In this document: positions 1 to 6,050 of the stretch, in pieces | Position numbering within the stretch: position 1 is the stretch's first letter | Layout: each line of letters begins with the position of its first letter | DNA from: Candidatus Kaiserbacteria bacterium RIFCSPHIGHO2_01_FULL_58_22 | GTDB taxonomy: Bacteria > Patescibacteriota > Minisyncoccia > Phycocordibacterales > UBA2100 | DNA: 9,006 nucleotides | Assembly (NCBI GenBank): GCA_001781445.1 | Contig: MFLB01000038.1 | Coordinates: 1 to 9,006 of the forward strand | Reading direction: 5' to 3' | Notes under the pieces: generated by a model | The model's input: the letters and a program-made list of their open reading frames with translations, nothing else | Told to the model about the DNA's origin: nothing | Database searches by the model: none | Made by a program: the position numbers and the translations under genes

Positions 1-94
1 CGATGGGCTTACCGGGGTAGAACGTGAAAATCCCGCCGCGGCCGTCGCGGATGGTGTCCAGATTGCACGCAGGGTCTATTTTCTTTATTTTCAT
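1..94 (-). CDS. Cupin-fold sugar epimerase/isomerase, N-terminal fragment
   Basis: Reading leftward from the ATG at 94, 31 codons stay open to the window edge, so only the N-terminus is visible. It starts MKIKKIDPACNLD and continues with a D-G-R-G-G-I-F stretch (residues 17-23) and an aromatic F-Y-P-G-K-P-I run (25-31). I recognise this as the opening of small cupin proteins in surface-polysaccharide loci (dTDP-4-keto-sugar 3,5-epimerase or WxcM/FdtA-like), where a 'D-x-R-G' turn precedes the first barrel strands and a later G-N-H-Y-H metal site. That metal site lies outside the window, so the activity cannot be verified. No Shine-Dalgarno precedes the start. It is divergent from the neuB-type gene and fits the same glycan locus. 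The reading frame is fairly sure; the family is a moderate call. Confidence 0.6.
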   Translation of the reverse strand, partial: MKIKKIDPACNLDTIRDGRGGIFTFYPGKPI

Positions 95-112
95 GCGATT
101 TTGCGAAATTGT

Positions 113-140
113 GCCGCGCTTACGTCCTTGAGAGCGCGGC
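113..140. repeat. 8-bp perfect inverted repeat in the divergent spacer
   Basis: GCCGCGCT (113-120) is exactly complementary to AGCGCGGC (133-140), with a 12-base loop. In the minus-strand transcript it would form a GC-rich hairpin in the leader of the cupin gene, ending 18 bases before its ATG. No T-tract follows on either strand, so it does not look like an intrinsic terminator. It could be a leader hairpin, an operator, or chance. Confidence 0.45.
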
Positions 141-152
141 CGTTGCTCCTTC

Positions 153-180
153 ATCCTAGCAAAGTCAGCGAGGTTCGCAA
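153..180 (-). promoter_or_regulatory. Possible promoter for the cupin gene
   Basis: On the minus strand TTGCGA (180-175) is followed after 16 bases by TAGGAT (158-153), preceded by TGC as in an extended -10. Each box matches the sigma-70 consensus in 4 of 6 positions. Transcription would start near 146 and give a leader of about 50 bases containing the hairpin at 113-140. The match is modest. Confidence 0.3.
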
Positions 181-186
181 CGTATG

Positions 187-215
187 TTTCCAAAGAATAC
201 AAGATAGGGTACAAT
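187..215 (+). promoter_or_regulatory. Promoter of the neuB-neuA unit
   Basis: TTTCCA (187-192), a 17-base spacer and TACAAT (210-215) make a good sigma-70-type promoter (4/6 and 5/6 matches). The predicted start near 222 lies only about 9 bases upstream of the ATG at 231, and no Shine-Dalgarno fits in that gap. The message is therefore predicted to be nearly leaderless. Confidence 0.55.
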
Positions 216-230
216 ACGGGTCTTCATACT

Positions 231-1190
231 ATGGTAAAAGTGCCGATTGCGCATAAAATTGTTGGCCATTCAGAGCCGGTTTTCATCGTCGCTGAACTCG
301 GCATTAATCACAATGGAGACGTAAAGATAGCCAAACAGCTCATCGACAAAGCGGTAGAGGCTGGCGCCGACGCGGTGAAATTCCAGAAACGGACCGTGGA
401 CGTCGTGTTCTCCCCGGAGGAGCGCGAGAAGTCCCGCGATGTGCCTCGATTTTTGATAGAGCATGCGATCGCGCGCGGCGTTCTCCCGCAAGATTCGGTG
501 GCGCGTCTCACGGCGAGCGATTTCAAGGACACCCGCAATGGCGACCAGAAGTATGCGCTTGAATTCACCAAAGAAGAGTATGCGGAAATTGACCGCTATT
601 GCAAAGAGAAGGGGATTTTGTGGTTCGCTTCGCCGTGGGACGAGGGTGCCGTTGATTTTCTAGAGGAGTTCGCTCCGCCCGCATACAAAATTGCGTCCGC
701 GTCCCTCACCGACGATGGGCTTCTCCGGCACATTCGCTCAAAAGGCCGTCCCATTATCCTCTCTACCGGATTGAGCAACATGGAGATGGTGCGGCATGCT
801 GTCAATGTTCTCGGCACCGACGAGCTCATAGTGCTTCAGTGCACGGGCGTTTATCCGAAGGCTGAATCAGAGCGGATGCTCTCTATGATTAACTTGCGCG
901 GAATACACACGCTTCAGAAGGAGTTCCCGGATGTCCCCGTCGGTTTCTCCGGAAATGACCCGGGCATAGTGCCAACATTTGCCGCTGTGGCCATGGGCGC
1001 CGTTCTTGTAGAGAAACACCTCACGCTCGAGCGCGGCATGTGGGGGAGTGATCAGGCAAGTTCAGTGGAGCCCGGGCCGTTTGCGAGTTTGTGCCGTTGG
1101 ATTCGCGAGCATCATATCACTCTCGGTGATGGAGGGAAGAATATTCATCCGGAAGAAGTTGATGTTATCAAGAAGCTGCGCCGAAAATGA
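231..1190 (+). CDS. neuB: NeuB-family sugar-acid synthase lacking the SAF domain
   Basis: A 319-residue TIM-barrel enzyme of the N-acetylneuraminate/legionaminate/pseudaminate synthase family, which condenses PEP with a hexosamine-type sugar to an alpha-keto acid in the cytoplasm. Family landmarks are AELGINHNG (21-29), DAVKFQKR (47-54), NGDQKYALEF (103-112), WFASPWDE (131-138), LSTG (177-180), LQCTGVYP (202-209) and VEKHLTL (260-266) followed by MWGSDQASS (270-278). Family members normally run about 340-350 residues and end in a SAF/antifreeze-like domain that reaches into the partner's active site. This one ends in IKKLRRK, where that domain would start. At the site of the first metal-ligand His (usual S-D-H or S-G-H) it reads S-G-N, putting Asn242 exactly 21 residues before His263. 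It overlaps the cytidylyltransferase by ATGA. The start at 231 is the only ATG before the AELG strand that fits. The symbol denotes the family; the sugar is unknown. Confidence 0.9.
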   Translation: MVKVPIAHKIVGHSEPVFIVAELGINHNGDVKIAKQLIDKAVEAGADAVKFQKRTVDVVFSPEEREKSRDVPRFLIEHAIARGVLPQDSVARLTASDFKDTRNGDQKYALEFTKEEYAEIDRYCKEKGILWFASPWDEGAVDFLEEFAPPAYKIASASLTDDGLLRHIRSKGRPIILSTGLSNMEMVRHAVNVLGTDELIVLQCTGVYPKAESERMLSMINLRGIHTLQKEFPDVPVGFSGNDPGIVPTFAAVAMGAVLVEKHLTLERGMWGSDQASSVEPGPFASLCRWIREHHITLGDGGKNIHPEEVDVIKKLRRK

Positions 1191-1930
1191 ACGCGTTCGC
1201 GATCATTCCCGCGCGCGGCGGGTCCAAAGGAGTTCCCAAAAAAAGCATCGCGCTTCTCTGCGGCTTTCCCCTCATTGCATATTCAATCGCCGCCGCGAAA
1301 CTATCAAAAACAATAGCGCGGGTGATTGTTTCCACCGACAGCGAAGAGATGGCCGAAGTAGCCCGCAGCTTCGGGGCAGAGACCCCCTTCATGCGCCCCG
1401 CGGAATTCGCGCGCGACACGTCTCCCGATATTGAATTTGTCCAGCATGCGATACAGTGGTTGAAAGAGCATGAAAGCCGCGTGCCGGAATATTTAGTCCA
1501 TCTGCGGCCGACGACCCCCTTGCGCAAACCGGAAGATATAGACAGAGCGATAGAAATGCTTATGAAGCACAAGGATGCGACTTCATTGCGCTCCGGTTAT
1601 GAAATGCGCGAGTCGCCGTATAAACTGTTCGGGATTCAAGACGGATATTTTACCGGCCTCTTTCCGCAGGATCCTCGTCCCGAATATTGGAATCTGCCGC
1701 GCCAGGCGTTCCCGCTGGTCTACCAGCCCGACGGGTACGTGGATATTCTAAAAACAAACTTCATACAAAATACTCGCACGATGCACGGCGACAAAATCCT
1801 CGCGTTCGTGAGCCGCAACACGGGAGAAATAGACAAGCCGGAAGATATGCAATTTGCCGAATACCTTCTCCGAAACGAACAGTGGGAGATATACGAGTGG
1901 CTCAAGAAGAACTTTGGCTCCGCTCGCTAA
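1187..1930 (+). CDS. neuA: CMP-nonulosonate (NeuA-type) cytidylyltransferase
   Basis: A 247-residue Rossmann-like nucleotidyltransferase that transfers CMP from CTP to a sugar acid, the activation step before glycosyl transfer. The signature loop IPARGGSKGVPKKS (7-20) binds the CTP phosphates. VIVSTDSEEMAEVA (46-59), LRPTTPLRKPEDI (106-118) and the C-terminal E-I-D-K-P-E-D (214-220) match the acylneuraminate/pseudaminate/legionaminate cytidylyltransferase family, and the length is typical for single-domain members. It overlaps the synthase by 4 bases (ATGA), indicating translational coupling and the same product pathway. Its last 29 bases overlap the convergent aminotransferase. The exact acid (sialic, legionaminic, pseudaminic or other) cannot be told from the sequence. 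A Kdo cytidylyltransferase is less likely given the NeuB-type partner. Confidence 0.92.
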   Translation: MNAFAIIPARGGSKGVPKKSIALLCGFPLIAYSIAAAKLSKTIARVIVSTDSEEMAEVARSFGAETPFMRPAEFARDTSPDIEFVQHAIQWLKEHESRVPEYLVHLRPTTPLRKPEDIDRAIEMLMKHKDATSLRSGYEMRESPYKLFGIQDGYFTGLFPQDPRPEYWNLPRQAFPLVYQPDGYVDILKTNFIQNTRTMHGDKILAFVSRNTGEIDKPEDMQFAEYLLRNEQWEIYEWLKKNFGSAR

Positions 1931-3194
1931 GAATTTCGCGGATAACACCGATCGCCTCTCGAATAGCAGAGGCGGTAATTGTTAGCGGTGGACCTATTTT
2001 TATCGATTCGCGGTTCGTACAGACCGGAAGCACTCCCCGGCGGATACATTCCAACACGACCTCCGTTGCTTCTGCCGTTTCCTTAAAGATAATGCCCGCC
2101 ACAAGGCCGCGCACATTAACGCATTTTATTTGAGGGAATTTCTCCAGCGACTTGAGTTCTCGTTCGAACAGAGGAATGGTTTTCTTGCGGCGGGCGATTT
2201 CTTTGGATGAACTCAGAAATTCTAAACTCGCGAGCGCCGCAGCACAGGAGACGGGATTTCCCGAATGAGTGCCATATAGATCCGCGCGCGCGGTGGTATT
2301 GAAAAGCGCACCACGCGCGAGAATGCCGGCAATAGGAAGCGAAGAGGAGATGCCTTTTCCGAGAGCGAGGATATCCGGCTTCATTGCGCCGTATGTTTGG
2401 TACCCGTAGAGAGGACCGAGACGATAGAAGCCCGCCTGCATTTCATCAAAACATACAAGCGCTCCGTTTTTCTTTGCGAATTTTGCAAGGGTGTTAATGA
2501 ACGTTCTTGGATAAAACCATGCACCCCATCCCTGAAATGTCTCAATAATAAAACCGGCGATCTTTTTTGCAGGCGGAAGCTTTTCAGGATTGAAGTGGGT
2601 TTCTGGGTTATAAGGAAAATCGAGGAATACGACACGGTCATCTTTCACGCCAGACCACCCGGCTTTTTCTTTGTTCCCAGAGATAATGTCGTTGCTTAAT
2701 CCGCGCCCGTGGTAATTACCCTTGAACGTTACGATATATTTCTTCCCCGTTCTCTTTCCGTACACTTTTATCAGCTTGTACGCGAGTTCCATGGCCTCTG
2801 ATCCCGAATTCAGGAGCGCAATCGTATTCAGATGTTTTGGCGACCGGCGCAAGAGTGCCGCCTCAAATTGCTCCTTGCTGTGCGTTGGATAATTGTATGC
2901 AAAAAGAAGGTTGGCATTCAGTTGTTTCAGTATGGCTTGTTTTATTTTTGGGTTTGCGTGCCCCGCATTTGCCACAAAAATGCCCGACGTAAGATCTATC
3001 CATCTATTTCCTCTGTCGTCGGAAACCGAGAAATTCTTGGCGCTGTGCCAGGTGAGGGAGATTTTGTTAGTGGAGCGCGGCTCGTGCTTCTTGATGCGTT
3101 CATAGAGTGCGTTGTGCGCGAGCGAGAAACCTGCCTCGATGCACCTCAAAGCGGTCCGGATACCTTTTCTACGAGACTTTTTCGTAACAACCAT
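1902..3194 (-). CDS. Class III PLP-dependent aminotransferase (GSA-aminotransferase-like)
   Basis: With the start at 3194 this is a 430-residue fold-type I aminotransferase resembling glutamate-1-semialdehyde aminomutase and related class III enzymes, which move amino groups to aldehydes or ketones using PLP. Visible landmarks are LTSGIFVANAGHANP (68-82), the cofactor-phosphate loop NSGSEAMELA (129-138), YHGRG (161-165), the PLP-nitrogen Asp250 in FDEMQAGFYR, Schiff-base Lys280 in LALGKGISSSLP, and THSGNPVSCAAALA (309-322). In glycan loci such genes are often labelled GSA aminotransferase, but a heme-pathway role is unlikely here among sugar genes; an amino-sugar or amino-acid substituent is the probable product (inference). 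In-frame ATGs at 3281 and 3233 are rejected: both lie upstream of the predicted +1 near 3198, and the one at 3233 falls in the -35 box. The residues they would add also show no family similarity. It is convergent with the cytidylyltransferase (29-base overlap) and divergent from the aldo/keto reductase. Confidence 0.88.
   Translation of the reverse strand: MVVTKKSRRKGIRTALRCIEAGFSLAHNALYERIKKHEPRSTNKISLTWHSAKNFSVSDDRGNRWIDLTSGIFVANAGHANPKIKQAILKQLNANLLFAYNYPTHSKEQFEAALLRRSPKHLNTIALLNSGSEAMELAYKLIKVYGKRTGKKYIVTFKGNYHGRGLSNDIISGNKEKAGWSGVKDDRVVFLDFPYNPETHFNPEKLPPAKKIAGFIIETFQGWGAWFYPRTFINTLAKFAKKNGALVCFDEMQAGFYRLGPLYGYQTYGAMKPDILALGKGISSSLPIAGILARGALFNTTARADLYGTHSGNPVSCAAALASLEFLSSSKEIARRKKTIPLFERELKSLEKFPQIKCVNVRGLVAGIIFKETAEATEVVLECIRRGVLPVCTNRESIKIGPPLTITASAIREAIGVIREILSERSQSSS
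1953..1974 (+). terminator. Weak hairpin after the neuB-neuA unit
   Basis: CGCCTCT (1953-1959) pairs perfectly with AGAGGCG (1968-1974) across an 8-base loop, 22 bases after the cytidylyltransferase stop. The following GTAATTGTTAG is only moderately T-rich. It lies inside the 3' end of the opposing aminotransferase gene, so coding constraint could explain it. It may terminate or slow plus-strand transcripts, but the evidence is thin. Confidence 0.25.
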
Positions 3195-3204
3195 ATAAAA
3201 GTCG

Positions 3205-3233
3205 ATTGTACGCCATTCATTACGGTTTGTCAT
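3205..3233 (-). promoter_or_regulatory. Promoter of the aminotransferase gene
   Basis: On the minus strand ATGACA (3233-3228), a 17-base spacer and TACAAT (3210-3205) each match the sigma-70 consensus in 5 of 6 positions. The predicted start near 3198 is about 4 bases from the ATG at 3194, so the transcript would be essentially leaderless. The -35 box overlaps that of the opposing promoter. Confidence 0.6.
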
Positions 3234-3254
3234 TGTCGCGTTTTCTTCTATGAT
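3227..3254 (+). promoter_or_regulatory. Promoter of the aldo/keto reductase operon
   Basis: TTGTCA (3227-3232), a 16-base spacer and TATGAT (3249-3254) match consensus in 5 of 6 positions each, the best promoter in the window. The predicted start falls at about 3261, the A of the reductase ATG, implying a leaderless mRNA. The -35 box shares five of its six base pairs with the opposing aminotransferase -35 box. Confidence 0.65.
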
Positions 3255-3260
3255 AGGCTG

Positions 3261-4196
3261 ATGACAGGCGTACTCATGCAAGGAACACTAGGGAAAACTG
3301 GTCTCTCTGTGTCCCGCCTTGGCCTTGGCACCGCGGAAATAGGATTTGCCTACGGGCTCGGCACGCCGGAGCTTCCAAGCGAAGAGGAGGCCATCAAACT
3401 TTTGAAAACTGCAGTGGAACTTGGGGTCACTTTTTTTGATACTGCGAACTATTACGGGCTTGCGGAAGAGAGGATAGGAAAGTCAGGCATATTAAAAGAC
3501 CCCCGCGTCGTCGTATGCACGAAGTGCGCGAAATTCCTTGAGGATGGAGAATTTCTTACTCCGGCTCAAATGAAAAAGAAGATTTTTGAACAGGTTGAAA
3601 GTAGCCTGCGCACCCTGCAAATAGACGCCCTACCGCTGCTCCTCCTTCACGGACCCTCGGCGGAGCAATTGCGAGAAAGCGTCCTCGTCGCAATTGTTGC
3701 AAAGCTGAAGCAGGAAGGAAAGATTCGTTACTGGGGCGTCTCAACGCGGGGAGAGCCCGCGCCGCTCGCGGCTATCGAGTGTGGCGCGGACGCGGTGCAG
3801 GTCGCGTTCAGTATTGCCGACCGGCGAATGGCGCCGGTATTCGCTGCGGCGCAAGCAAAAGGCATCGGCGTTATTAATCGCTCGGTATATCTGAAAGGCG
3901 TGTTTGCAGGCCGCGCGGAACATTTGCCGGATTCGTGCGTAATCCTCAAGCAAGCGGCCGCTAAGGCGCAAACAATCGCAGGATCTCTCGGAGTTTCATT
4001 GACCGAACTTGCGTTGCGATATACATTGTCGGAATCCGCGATTGCATCGTCGCTTGTGGGAACTTCCAAGGCCGAGCATCTTGAATCGGCGGTACGGGCG
4101 CTTCAGAAAGGTGTCTTGCCTGACGGCGTTGTGCGGCAACTGCGCATGCTCGCGATTGACGACCCGAACGAAGTGGACCCGGCTCGCTGGAATTGA
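3261..4196 (+). CDS. Aldo/keto reductase
   Basis: A 311-residue (beta/alpha)8 NAD(P)H-dependent oxidoreductase of the aldo/keto reductase superfamily, interconverting a carbonyl and an alcohol on a sugar or similar substrate. The N-terminal strand LGKTGLSVSRLGLGTAEIG is typical of the family. The catalytic tetrad is complete: Asp60 and Tyr65 in FFDTANYYG, Lys88 in VVVCTKCAK, and His130 in LLLLHGP. The cofactor region near the C-terminus reads ASSLVGTSKAEHLES (262-276). The start at 3261 coincides with the predicted +1; ATG 3276 would remove five residues and is also possible. It heads a three-gene run, with the next ATG one base after its stop. Its role is probably a redox step on a glycan precursor (inference); the substrate is unknown. 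Confidence 0.9.
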   Translation: MTGVLMQGTLGKTGLSVSRLGLGTAEIGFAYGLGTPELPSEEEAIKLLKTAVELGVTFFDTANYYGLAEERIGKSGILKDPRVVVCTKCAKFLEDGEFLTPAQMKKKIFEQVESSLRTLQIDALPLLLLHGPSAEQLRESVLVAIVAKLKQEGKIRYWGVSTRGEPAPLAAIECGADAVQVAFSIADRRMAPVFAAAQAKGIGVINRSVYLKGVFAGRAEHLPDSCVILKQAAAKAQTIAGSLGVSLTELALRYTLSESAIASSLVGTSKAEHLESAVRALQKGVLPDGVVRQLRMLAIDDPNEVDPARWN

Positions 4197-4197
4197 T

Positions 4198-5019
4198 ATG
4201 AAAAAGAATTTTGCATACGAAACATACAGGAACGTAGAAGCCGATTCCAACTATAAGACGGCTCGCGATAGAAAACGGTATGAAGATGTACTTACCGTAC
4301 GCACCAAGCAGGCCGAACTCCCGTTTCTCCGAAAGCATTTTCGGAAGGGAACGGGTGCCGTTCTTGAAGTCGGCTCTGGGAGTGGCCGCATCCTGCACGC
4401 CCTTCTTCTCGCGGGGCTTGCAAAGAGCGCGGTCGGAATAGAAATATCCCCCTCGCGCGTCCGTTTCGGAAAGAAGTGGGCGCGCAAACTCGGTCTTTCC
4501 CGCGTATCGCACCGCACTGGTGATTTTTTATCTATGGATGTGCCGGAGAAGTTTGACACGATTCTCTGCGTGACTAGCATATTTCCTTTTTTTGATATGC
4601 TGGAAAAAGGGGGATTGATGAAAGCTCTTCGGAAAATGAAGAAATCCCTGCGTCCGCAGGGAGCCATAGTTCTTGAGTCGGTAACGTTTAATAACGAGGT
4701 TTCGCTCTCCACGGCGTCGGGCGGGGCCGTGCGCGTATGGGAAGAGTATGCGAAGGGCGATCCTTTTAGGTTCAACCTTGTTGAATATATCTGGGATGAG
4801 AGAAAGCGCGTTCTTGTCGCACGTTCGCAGAATGTGATGCGCGACCGCGCTCACGTGGATGCGCCGACGATTAAAAAGTGGCATCTTGAGAGCGCGGAAA
4901 CGCTCAGGAAGTCCCTCCGGCGGGCGGGCTTCAGAAATATCCGCTTTTTTGGAGATTTTGACTCTTCGGTATATAAAGAGGGGAAATCGCCGCGTATTAT
5001 CGCTGTAGCCAAAGCATGA
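4198..5019 (+). CDS. Class I SAM-dependent methyltransferase
   Basis: A 273-residue Rossmann-fold methyltransferase. Motif I is VLEVGSGSGR (55-64), the acidic residue that binds the SAM ribose is Glu82 in VGIEIS, followed by THE GDF segment at 108-110, the motif IV-like strand FDTILCVTS (119-127) and the LRPQGAIVLES strand (151-161). The C-terminal part (about 170-273) is probably the acceptor-binding region and has no signature I recognise. The start at 4198 follows the reductase stop by one base (TGATATG), so the two are likely translationally coupled. Longer in-frame starts run antiparallel-free but overlap the reductase coding region and are discarded. Its stop overlaps the next methyltransferase by 4 bases. 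In this setting O- or N-methylation of a sugar is likely; the acceptor is unknown. Confidence 0.85.
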   Translation: MKKNFAYETYRNVEADSNYKTARDRKRYEDVLTVRTKQAELPFLRKHFRKGTGAVLEVGSGSGRILHALLLAGLAKSAVGIEISPSRVRFGKKWARKLGLSRVSHRTGDFLSMDVPEKFDTILCVTSIFPFFDMLEKGGLMKALRKMKKSLRPQGAIVLESVTFNNEVSLSTASGGAVRVWEEYAKGDPFRFNLVEYIWDERKRVLVARSQNVMRDRAHVDAPTIKKWHLESAETLRKSLRRAGFRNIRFFGDFDSSVYKEGKSPRIIAVAKA

Positions 5020-5981
5020 CAAAAAAAGATACCGGAAATAATTGTCCGCTTTGCGGCAGTCGCGCGGCCTCGGTGCTCACGCGTTCCATTCGCGGAAATG
5101 TCTCTCGCCCCGTCTACCGTTGCACAAAGTGCGACCTCGGCATACTTGAGAACGGAACGCAGACCGAAGCGGAGAAGTTCTATAAAAAAGCGTATCGCGA
5201 ACAGCACTCGCACAAAGTGAATGCCGGCGCCGCTGCGAAGGAATTATTTGACGCCTACGTTCCGTTCCAAAGCGATCGCCTAAAGCTTTTGCGGCCGTAT
5301 TTCGGCAAAAAGAAAACGCTCGTTGAGGTCGGGTGTTCCTCGGGTATGTTTCTCTATCACGCCAGAAAAGAAGTGGGGAAGGTGATCGGGGTTGATTACG
5401 ACGCTCCCGCCGCCGCCTATGCCGCGAAAGTTTGCGGCTGCAAGACGTACGGCACCGACATTTCCAAGACGCCGATTCCCAAGGCATCGGCGGACATCGT
5501 ATGCGCGTTCCAGACATTGGAGCATGTAAATGATCCGATTGGGTTCCTCAAGACACTTGGGGAATATACAAAGCCGGGAGGGATTGTGGCCATAGAGGTA
5601 CCGAATCTTTATGATGCCCTGCGCTCTCTCTACGATCTGCCGAATTACCATACGTTCTACTTTCACGACGCTCATCCGTGGTATTTCAGCGGGAAGAGTC
5701 TCACGAAAGCGATGAAGAAAGCCGGGTTTGAGGGAACACTGCACTATTTGCAGGATTACAATGTCCTGAACCATCTGCATTGGGCGGATGTTGATGCGCC
5801 GAAGCAGGGCGGAATAGCGCAGCTCGCTCCGCCCGAATTACCCCTGCGAAAATCGGCGGCCAAGGCGGCCCGCGCAGGAGTGAATGATCTTCTGCAAAAG
5901 TTTGACGCCGACTACAAACGCCTGCTTGCGAAGCACCGTCTGACCTCCAATCTATTCTTTATCGGGAAGAAAATTCGGTGA
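5016..5981 (+). CDS. Zinc-ribbon class I SAM methyltransferase
   Basis: A 321-residue protein with an N-terminal zinc ribbon, CPLC (10-13) and CTKC (36-39), then a Rossmann methyltransferase core: VEVGCSSG (103-110), VIGVDYD (123-129) with acidic Asp127, ADIVCAFQTLEHV (159-171) and KPGGIVAIEVPN (186-197). The FYFHDAHPWYFSGKSL segment (215-229) matches the block that follows the last strand in glycan-locus methyltransferases. Zinc-ribbon-plus-methyltransferase proteins include deoxysugar C-methyltransferases, but those are about 400 residues with an extra C-terminal domain absent here. The C-terminal 60 residues are basic and probably helical. It overlaps the preceding methyltransferase by ATGA and ends the operon that begins at 3261. 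Acceptor and methylated atom cannot be assigned. Confidence 0.85.
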   Translation: MTKKDTGNNCPLCGSRAASVLTRSIRGNVSRPVYRCTKCDLGILENGTQTEAEKFYKKAYREQHSHKVNAGAAAKELFDAYVPFQSDRLKLLRPYFGKKKTLVEVGCSSGMFLYHARKEVGKVIGVDYDAPAAAYAAKVCGCKTYGTDISKTPIPKASADIVCAFQTLEHVNDPIGFLKTLGEYTKPGGIVAIEVPNLYDALRSLYDLPNYHTFYFHDAHPWYFSGKSLTKAMKKAGFEGTLHYLQDYNVLNHLHWADVDAPKQGGIAQLAPPELPLRKSAAKAARAGVNDLLQKFDADYKRLLAKHRLTSNLFFIGKKIR

Positions 5982-5989
5982 TTTCTGCT

Positions 5990-6023
5990 AAAAAGACTGC
6001 CCCCGACGCGATGCGGGGGCAGT
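5990..6023 (-). terminator. Intrinsic terminator of the EamA-type gene
   Basis: ACTGCCCCCG (5996-6005) pairs perfectly over 10 bp with CGGGGGCAGT (6014-6023), with an 8-base loop. On the minus strand the stem is followed by CTTTTTAG (T-run 5994-5990), a classic Rho-independent terminator 28 bases after the TAG stop at 6051. On the plus strand only TAAATGTG follows, so termination of the methyltransferase operon there would be weaker, although the hairpin lies 15 bases past its stop. Confidence 0.85.
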
Positions 6024-6050
6024 AAATGTGATACGATCGGCGACGTACAA

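Noticed and set aside
1191..1434. A SAF domain hidden by a frameshift after the neuB-type gene
   Set aside because: The alternative frame here is Arg/Ser-rich and shows no SAF-like sequence; the region is fully explained by the cytidylyltransferase.
2832..3260. Long N-terminal extension of the aldo/keto reductase frame
   Set aside because: It lies antisense to the conserved N-terminal half of the aminotransferase, lies upstream of the reductase promoter, and has no reductase-like sequence; the family start motif begins just after 3261.
3195..3281. Upstream ATGs (3281, 3233) for the aminotransferase
   Set aside because: They fall upstream of the predicted +1 (3233 sits in the -35 box) and the added residues are not family-like.
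4009..4197. Longer start for the first methyltransferase
   Set aside because: The extension overlaps the reductase coding region in another frame and is not methyltransferase-like; 4198 directly follows the reductase stop.
5996..6023. The same hairpin as a full bidirectional terminator
   Set aside because: Only the minus strand has a T-run after the stem; the plus side reads TAAATGTG, so a strong plus-strand terminator is not supported.
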